DNA from: Thermoleophilia bacterium | GTDB lineage: Bacteria; Actinomycetota; Thermoleophilia; Gaiellales; Gaiellaceae | Direction of reading: 5' to 3' | DNA length: 10,022 nucleotides | NCBI GenBank assembly: GCA_014534295.1 | Contig: JACVRU010000059.1 | Span: 1-10,022, forward strand | Shown: in pieces, positions 5,877 to 10,022 of the stretch | Position numbering within the stretch: position 1 is the stretch's first letter | How the letters are laid out: each line of letters begins with the position of its first letter | Translations under genes and position numbers: made by a program | Notes under the pieces: generated by a model | Database searches by the model: none | The model's input: only the letters and a program-made list of their open reading frames with translations | What the model was told of the DNA's origin: nothing

Positions 5877-6180
5877 GCAGGTGCTCGTAGACGGCGGTCA
5901 GGCCGAGGACGGCCTCACCGATGTCGCCCGGGCCGGCGTCCCCCGCCTCGCAGCGCAGCGACAGGTCGCGGGCCGACTCGAACGTGGCGATCACCTCGGG
6001 GTCGTCGCCGGCGGAGGCGACCGGGTCGGTCGGGTCGTAGCCGCGCCCCTCGAGCATCTCCCCGACGAGCCTGCGCAGCTCGGGCAGGCCGCCCTGCGGG
6101 TCGTCGCGGAGGTCGGCCTCGACCGAGGCGAAGCGCGACTCCCAGTCGTGCCGGTCGAGCCCGGGGTCCTGGGTGGCCAT
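5854..6180 (-). CDS. Hypothetical 108-residue protein between purA and purD
   Basis: I do not recognise this family. The chosen ATG (6180-6178) gives MATQDPGLDRHDWESRFASV; longer readings in this frame run through purD and are shadows. The protein is acidic and predicted largely helical: DWESRFASVEADLRDDP, then GGLPELRRLVGEMLEGRGYDPTDP, then EVIATFESARDLSLRCEAG and GDIGEAVLGLTAVYEHLLSE. It has no signal, membrane segment or metal-ligand pattern, so it is probably cytoplasmic. It converges with purA (23-base overlap of 3' ends) and diverges from purD across 49 bases that hold a symmetric -10 candidate and a 12-bp palindrome. No strong Shine-Dalgarno is seen; AAGAG lies seven to eight bases before the ATG. 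Its codon use looks like its neighbours. A link with purine synthesis is suggested only by position. Confidence 0.72.
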   Translation of the reverse strand: MATQDPGLDRHDWESRFASVEADLRDDPQGGLPELRRLVGEMLEGRGYDPTDPVASAGDDPEVIATFESARDLSLRCEAGDAGPGDIGEAVLGLTAVYEHLLSERQAP

Positions 6181-6195
6181 GCCGTGCTCTTGCGC

Positions 6196-6222
6196 GCGGT
6201 CGACCGCTCTCAAACGTAGAGT
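6196..6222. promoter_or_regulatory. Divergent promoter region of purD with 12-bp palindrome
   Basis: AACGTAGAGT (6213-6222) has the form ANNNTANNNT: on the plus strand it gives a TAGAGT -10 (6217-6222) seven bases before the purD GTG, and on the minus strand TACGTT (6218-6213), 32 bases before the start of the opposing gene. Just beside it lies a perfect 12-bp palindrome, GCGGTCGACCGC (6196-6207), in the -35 to -10 interval of purD and near the start of the minus-strand transcript. It is well placed for an operator. No -35 is evident. Confidence 0.4.
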
Positions 6223-6229
6223 CCGCGCG

Positions 6230-7432
6230 GTGAACGTCCTGCTGGTGGGGTCGGGCGGCCGCGAGCACGCGCTCGCGTGGCGGCTCGCCCGGAGCCCGTC
6301 GGTCGACGCGCTCCACGCCGCTCCCGGCAACCCCGGGATCGCCCGGCTCGGGACGTGCCACCCCGTGCGGGCGGAGGACGCCGAGGGGCTGCTGACCCTC
6401 GCGCGCGGGCTCGACGCCGACCTCGTCGTCGTCGGCCCGGAGGCGCCCCTCGTCGCAGGCGTCGGCGACACGCTCCGGCGCGCGGGCCTGGCCGTCTTCG
6501 GGCCGAGCGCGGCGGCCGCCAGGATCGAGGGCTCGAAGAGCTTCGCCAAGGAGGTGATGGAGGCGGCCGGCGTCCCGACCGCGGAGACGATGGCGGTGGC
6601 GCGGGCGCCCTGCGTCGTGAAGGCGGACGGGCTGACGGCAGGGAAGGGCGTCCACGTGTGCCGCACGCAGGACGAGCTCGACGCGGCGCTCCGAGCAGTC
6701 TCGGCTCGCGGGGGCGGCGTCGTGATCGAGGAGCTCTTGCAGGGAAAAGAGCTCTCGCTCTTTGCGCTGGTCGACGGCAAGGACGTCCTGGCGCTTCCGG
6801 AAGCCCGCGATTACAGCCGAGTCGGAGACGGGGACACCGGGCCCAACACAGGAGGCATGGGTTGCTACTCGCCCGTGGACGACGCTCCGGATCCCGCGGA
6901 GCTGGTGGATGAGCTGATCAAGCCGGTCGTCGACGAGCTGGGGCGCCGGGGCACGCCCTTCCTCGGCTGCCTCTATGCCGGCCTGATGCTGACCGAGGAC
7001 GGGCCGCGGGTGCTCGAGTTCAACTGCCGCTTCGGCGACCCCGAGACGCAGTCGCTCCTGCCCCGGCTGGATGGCGACCTGGCGGCAGCGCTCGCCGCGG
7101 CGGCCGCAGGCGAGCTCACCGAGGAGGTGGCCGTGGCCGACGCGGCCGCGGTCACGGTCGTGCTGGCCGCCGGCGGCTATCCCGAGCAGCGCGATGCGGG
7201 CTCCCCGATCGCCGGTGTCGACGACGCCGAGGCCGACGGCGCGCTCGTCTTCCATGCCGGGACGGCTCTCAGGGACGGCCGCCTGGTCACGAACGGCGGC
7301 CGCATCCTCGCCGTCACCGCCCGGGGGGCGACCGTGGCGCAGGCCCGGCAGCAGACGTACGCCGCGGTCGGCAAGATCTCCTTTCCGGGAATGCGCTACA
7401 GAAGCGACATCGGGGCCCCCGTGCATGCCTGA
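6230..7432 (+). CDS. purD: Phosphoribosylamine--glycine ligase (GAR synthetase)
   Basis: PurD makes glycinamide ribonucleotide from phosphoribosylamine, glycine and ATP, step 2 of de novo purine synthesis. The GTG is chosen because VNVLLVGSGGREHALAWRLA is the family N-terminus; about 19 codons of open frame upstream match nothing and overlap the divergent control region. The N-domain (residues 1 to about 100) holds DLVVVGPEAPLVAGVGD. The ATP-grasp part holds VVKADGLTAGKGV, VVIEELLQGKELS, DGDTGPNTGGMG and VLEFNCRFGDPETQ; the C-domain ends with VTNGGRILAVTA and YRSDIG. At 400 residues it is a little short. Most of the loss is between VPTA and VVKADG, where 11 residues stand against about 23 in the E. 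coli enzyme. Its start is probably leaderless (TAGAGT seven bases upstream). It overlaps purE by 8 bases. Confidence 0.96.
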   Translation: MNVLLVGSGGREHALAWRLARSPSVDALHAAPGNPGIARLGTCHPVRAEDAEGLLTLARGLDADLVVVGPEAPLVAGVGDTLRRAGLAVFGPSAAAARIEGSKSFAKEVMEAAGVPTAETMAVARAPCVVKADGLTAGKGVHVCRTQDELDAALRAVSARGGGVVIEELLQGKELSLFALVDGKDVLALPEARDYSRVGDGDTGPNTGGMGCYSPVDDAPDPAELVDELIKPVVDELGRRGTPFLGCLYAGLMLTEDGPRVLEFNCRFGDPETQSLLPRLDGDLAAALAAAAAGELTEEVAVADAAAVTVVLAAGGYPEQRDAGSPIAGVDDAEADGALVFHAGTALRDGRLVTNGGRILAVTARGATVAQARQQTYAAVGKISFPGMRYRSDIGAPVHA

Positions 7433-7832
7433 TCCGGTCGTGGGGATCCTCGTCGGCTCGGACTCCGACCGCGAGCGCATGCAGGGGGCCATCGACGAGC
7501 TCGACGCGCGCGGCATCGGCTGGGAGTTCGACGTCCGGTCGGCGCATCGGTCGCCGGACGCGGTGGCCGAGTACGCGCGGACCGCCCGCGAGCGCGGGCT
7601 GCGCGTCCTGATCTGCGGCGCCGGGATCGCGGCAGCGCTGCCGGGCTTCGTCGCGGCGCACACGGACCTTCCGGTGATCGGCGTCCCGCTGAGGTCGCGC
7701 CTCAGCGTGCTCGACGGCCTCGACGCCCTCCTCTCGATCGTGCAGATGCCACCCGGGGTGCCGGTCGCGACGGTCGGGGTCGACAACGCCAAGAACGCGG
7801 CGGTGCTCGCCGCGCGCGTGCTCGGCGCCTAG
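7425..7832 (+). CDS. purE: 5-(carboxyamino)imidazole ribonucleotide mutase (PurE)
   Basis: PurE forms CAIR in purine synthesis, either from N5-CAIR (class I, with PurK) or directly from AIR and CO2 (class II). The 135-residue protein is a single PurE domain: VGILVGSDSDRERM binds the phosphate, SAHRSPD carries the catalytic His41 (E. coli His45), and LLSIVQMPPGVPVATVGVD leads to AKNAAVLAARVLGA. The overall sequence follows class I. However, the class I segment GAGGAAHLPG reads GAGIAAALPG here, so Ala71 replaces the conserved His at the E. coli 75 position; the codons GCG GCA GCG CTG CCG leave no doubt in this sequence. The ATG overlaps purD by 8 bases, with ATGCCTGA as the junction, so translation is coupled. 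No purK is in the window. Activity is likely but which reaction it catalyses is open. Confidence 0.94.
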   Translation: MPDPVVGILVGSDSDRERMQGAIDELDARGIGWEFDVRSAHRSPDAVAEYARTARERGLRVLICGAGIAAALPGFVAAHTDLPVIGVPLRSRLSVLDGLDALLSIVQMPPGVPVATVGVDNAKNAAVLAARVLGA

Positions 7833-8258
7833 ATGGCGGCGGTCGACGTCGTCACCGAGATCGTGATCGCCCGGCCGCGGGCGGAGGTGGCCGGCTACGC
7901 GGCCGACCCGGAGAACGCACCGGAGTGGTACGAGAACATCGAGCGCGTGGAGCGCGAGAGCGACACCCGGGTCGCCTTCGTGGCGCGCTTCCTCGGCCGG
8001 CGGCTCGCCTACACGTACGAGGTCCGCGAGCGCGTGCCGGGCGAGCGGCTGGTGATGAGCACGGCCGAGGGACCGTTCCCGATGGAGACGACCTACGAGT
8101 GGGCCGACGCGCCGGGGGGCACGCGCATGACCCTGCGCAACCGCGGGCGGCCGTCAGGCTTCGCGACGATCGCCGCTCCCGCGCTGGCCGCGGCGATGCG
8201 CCGCGCAAACCGGAAGGACCTCGAGCGGCTGAAGCGGATCCTCGAAGCCCGAGCGTGA
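7833..8258 (+). CDS. SRPBCC-fold (START/Bet v1-like) protein
   Basis: The 141-residue protein fits the SRPBCC superfamily, of the polyketide cyclase/Coq10-like type, which encloses a hydrophobic ligand in a helix-grip fold. The pattern is an opening strand (VDVVTEIVIARPRAEVAGYAAD), then the conserved NAPEWYENIERVER turn, strands around AFVARFLGRRLAYTYEVRERVPGERLVM and TTYEWADAPGGTRMTLRNRG, and a long C-terminal helix (PALAAAMRRANRKDLERLKRIL). No signal or membrane segment is seen. The ATG directly follows the purE TAG with no gap, and the gene overlaps the next by GTGA, so all three are translated as a unit. No catalytic residues can be assigned in this family by sequence. Its ligand, and why it sits between purE and purB, are unknown. 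Confidence 0.85.
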   Translation: MAAVDVVTEIVIARPRAEVAGYAADPENAPEWYENIERVERESDTRVAFVARFLGRRLAYTYEVRERVPGERLVMSTAEGPFPMETTYEWADAPGGTRMTLRNRGRPSGFATIAAPALAAAMRRANRKDLERLKRILEARA

Positions 8259-9004
8259 GCCTCGGGATCGTCGAGGACGGCTGGGACAGCGTCGTCGTCG
8301 AGGTCGGAGGCGAGTGGATCGTCCGCGTGCCGCGGCGCCCCGAGGTCCGCCGGGCGCTGGCAGTCGAGGTGCGGCTGCTGCCCGAGCTGCCGGGGCCGGT
8401 GCCGCGGTTCGCGCTCGTCTCGGAGGGTGCGGTCGCCTACCGGAAGCTGCCCGGCGATCCGATCGATCCGTCGAGCCGGAGGGTCGGCGCGCAGGTCGGC
8501 GGCTTCCTCGCCGAGCTGCACGCGTTCCCGGTCGAGCGGGCGCGCGAGCTCGGCGTGCCCGAGCCGCCGTGGCGGGAGACGTACGAGCGGTTCACGCGCG
8601 AGGTGCTCGGCGCAGCGGAGCTCGGCCCGGTAGCCCAGGCGGTGGTCGAGGGGTTCCTTGGCGACGACGCCAACTTCGCCTGGGAGCCGGCGCTGGTCCA
8701 CGCCGACCTCGGCCCGGCGCACCTGCTCGCCGAGGGCGACGAGCTGACCGGGGTGATCGACTGGGGCGACGTCCGCATCGGCGACCCGGCGCTCGACTTC
8801 GCGTGGCTGCTCCGGCAGCCGTTCGCCGAAGCCGTATTGTCCGCCTACGGCGCGCACGACCCCGGAGTCCCGGGTCGCGCGCTCTTCTACCACCGCCTCG
8901 GGCCGTGGTACGAGCTGCACTACGGGCTGTTCTTCGACCGGCCCGAGTTCGTCGAGTCCGGCCTCGCCGGCGTCAGGAGCCGACTGCCCCGCGCGTTACC
9001 CTAG
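8255..9004 (+). CDS. Aminoglycoside phosphotransferase-family kinase
   Basis: This 249-residue protein has the APH (protein-kinase-like) fold. The N-lobe begins with LGIVEDGWDSVVVEVGGEWIVRVPRRPEV, containing the usual GWDN/S strand and the Arg-rich RVPRRP strand, and includes a Glu in AVEVRLLPEL that can pair with the nucleotide-binding basic residue. The catalytic loop is HADLGPAHLL (His149, Asp151), and the metal-binding Asp169 lies in GVIDWGDVRIGDPALDFAWLL. The Asn normal in HxDxxxxN is His156, a change also known in macrolide 2'-phosphotransferases, so it need not mean loss of activity. Chromosomal members of this family often phosphorylate sugars, choline-like or unknown metabolites, so resistance should not be assumed. 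The GTG start overlaps the SRPBCC stop (GTGA), and the TAG ends five bases before purB. Confidence 0.9.
   Translation: MSLGIVEDGWDSVVVEVGGEWIVRVPRRPEVRRALAVEVRLLPELPGPVPRFALVSEGAVAYRKLPGDPIDPSSRRVGAQVGGFLAELHAFPVERARELGVPEPPWRETYERFTREVLGAAELGPVAQAVVEGFLGDDANFAWEPALVHADLGPAHLLAEGDELTGVIDWGDVRIGDPALDFAWLLRQPFAEAVLSAYGAHDPGVPGRALFYHRLGPWYELHYGLFFDRPEFVESGLAGVRSRLPRALP
8997..9002 (+). promoter_or_regulatory. Candidate -10 element for a leaderless purB transcript
   Basis: TACCCT (TANNNT) lies seven bases before the chosen purB GTG at 9010, the same spacing as TAGAGT before purD. It sits in the last codons of the kinase gene. No -35 is visible. purB may also be read through from the upstream genes. 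Confidence 0.35.
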
Positions 9005-9009
9005 TGCGG

Positions 9010-10022
9010 GTGATCGCCCGGTACTCGCGTCCGGCCATGGCCGCCGTCTGGTCGGACGAGAGCAGGCTCGCCCGCTGGCTCGAGGTCGAGCTGGCCGCGC
9101 TGGAGGGCTGGGGAGAGTTGGGCGCCGTCCCCGCGGACGCGGTCGCCGCGATCCGCGAGCGCGCGATGCCGCCGTCGCCCGAGCGGGTCGCCGAGCTCGA
9201 GCTGCGAACCCAGCACGACACGGCCGCCTTCGTCGACGCCGTCGCCGAGCAGCTCGGGCCGGAGGGCCGCTGGTTCCACTACGGGCTGACCTCCTCCGAC
9301 GTGGTCGACACCGCGCTCTCCCTCCAGATCCAGGCCGCGGGCTGCGTCCTCGTCGCGACCTACGAGCGCGCGTTCGGCGCCGTCCTCGCCCGCGCAGAGG
9401 AGCACCGCGACACGCTCTGCATCGGACGGACCCACGGGGTCCACGCCGAGCCGACAACCTTCGGGCTGAAGCTCGCCGGCTGGGCCTTCGAGCTCGACCG
9501 CAACCGCACGCGACTCGGCCGCGCGCTCGCCGGCCTGCGGGTCGGCAAGCTCTCGGGCGCGGTCGGTACCTACTCGGCGACGGATCCCGAGGTCGAGCGC
9601 ATCGCGTGCGAGCGGCTCGGGCTCCAGCCGGCGGCGAGCTCCACGCAGATCCTCCAGCGCGACCGCCACGCGGCTCTGCTGACGTCGCTCGCGGTCTTCG
9701 CCTCCTCGCTGGACAAATTCGCGCTGGACCTCCGCCACCTCGCCCGGACCGAGGTGCGGGAGGTCGAGGAACCATTCGCCGCCGGGCAGAAGGGCTCCTC
9801 GGCGATGCCGCACAAGCGCAACCCGGTGCTCAGCGAGAACCTCACAGGCCTCTCGCGCATGGTGCGGGCCTACGCCTTGCCGGCGCTGGAGAACGTGGCG
9901 CTCTGGCACGAGCGGGACATCTCGCATTCGAGCGTGGAGCGCGCCATCGGGCCGGACGCGACGGTGACGCTCGACTTCGCGCTGCACCGGCTGTCGGGCG
10001 TGATCGAGCGGCTGGTGGTCTA
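9010..10022 (+). CDS. purB: Adenylosuccinate lyase, 3' end outside the window
   Basis: PurB releases fumarate twice in purine synthesis: from SAICAR to AICAR, and from adenylosuccinate to AMP. About 337 residues are present out of an expected 430-450; the frame is open to the window edge. GTG at 9010 is chosen because VIARYSRPAMAAVWSDES equals the family start (MIxRYxxPxM); a GTG two codons earlier overlaps the kinase stop and fits less well. Motifs are RTQHDTAAF (His69), HYGLTSSDVVDTAL, GRTHGVHAEPTTFGLKLAGW (His142 and His145, one the general acid) and the fumarase/lyase signature GSSAMPHKRNP in a flexible loop (Ser263 or Ser264 as base, residues about 262-272). ENVALWHERDISHSSVER follows. 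There is no Shine-Dalgarno. It lies five bases after the kinase gene and is the last of the pur run visible. Confidence 0.96.
   Translation, partial: MIARYSRPAMAAVWSDESRLARWLEVELAALEGWGELGAVPADAVAAIRERAMPPSPERVAELELRTQHDTAAFVDAVAEQLGPEGRWFHYGLTSSDVVDTALSLQIQAAGCVLVATYERAFGAVLARAEEHRDTLCIGRTHGVHAEPTTFGLKLAGWAFELDRNRTRLGRALAGLRVGKLSGAVGTYSATDPEVERIACERLGLQPAASSTQILQRDRHAALLTSLAVFASSLDKFALDLRHLARTEVREVEEPFAAGQKGSSAMPHKRNPVLSENLTGLSRMVRAYALPALENVALWHERDISHSSVERAIGPDATVTLDFALHRLSGVIERLVV

Noticed and set aside
5915..7792. Long minus-strand frames opposite purD and purE
   Set aside because: These are shadows. Only the last 108 codons of the 6780-5854 frame, outside purD, form a plausible gene, kept as 5854-6180.
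8699..8722. Loss of the Brenner-motif Asn in the kinase (HADLGPAH)
   Set aside because: His at this place is known in macrolide phosphotransferases, so it is not evidence of a dead enzyme.

Overview
The window is high-GC bacterial chromosome (roughly 70% by eye, not computed) carrying housekeeping genes. Gene order rpsF-ssb-rpsR-rplI-dnaB followed by purine genes, the C+ type (zinc-ligand) S18, frequent GTG starts, few Shine-Dalgarno sequences and TANNNT boxes placed just upstream of start codons all suggest an actinobacterium. An uncultured Thermoleophilia/Gaiellales-like lineage is my best guess from the protein sequences, but no search was run.

Layout. (1) 1-568: right-hand part of a decayed IS481-family insertion sequence; its transposase has two frameshifts and continues off the left edge. 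(2) 565-816, minus strand: a small protein with a hydrophobic N-terminus, whose stop codon lies at the IS boundary. (3) 929-4352, plus strand: rpsF (S6), ssb, rpsR (S18), rplI (L9 with a long acidic tail) and, after a 198-bp gap, the replicative helicase dnaB. (4) 4367-4591: a 74-residue putative zinc-binding protein with its own good Shine-Dalgarno. (5) 4608-5876: purA, converging with a minus-strand orphan of 108 residues (5854-6180). (6) 6230-10022, plus strand: purD, purE, a SRPBCC-fold protein and an aminoglycoside-phosphotransferase-family kinase, tightly packed or overlapping, then purB, which runs off the right edge.

Function. The first block supplies small-subunit proteins S6 and S18 (which bind each other), L9, SSB and DnaB, so it links translation with replication. 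The second block supplies PurD (step 2), PurE (step 6) and PurB (steps 8 and AMP branch) of de novo purine synthesis plus PurA (AMP branch). The SRPBCC and kinase genes sit inside the pur run and are probably co-transcribed with it; their substrates are unknown.

I see no CRISPR array, tRNA, rRNA, prophage or defence system, and no clearly new multi-gene system. The observations most worth checking are: both divergent gene pairs share a symmetric ANNNTANNNT box that could serve as overlapping -10 elements on both strands; several pur genes look leaderless; PurE has alanine where class I PurE has a conserved histidine; rpsF carries two back-to-back perfect hairpins in its variable 3' end; and the dnaB leader holds DnaA-box-like sequences.
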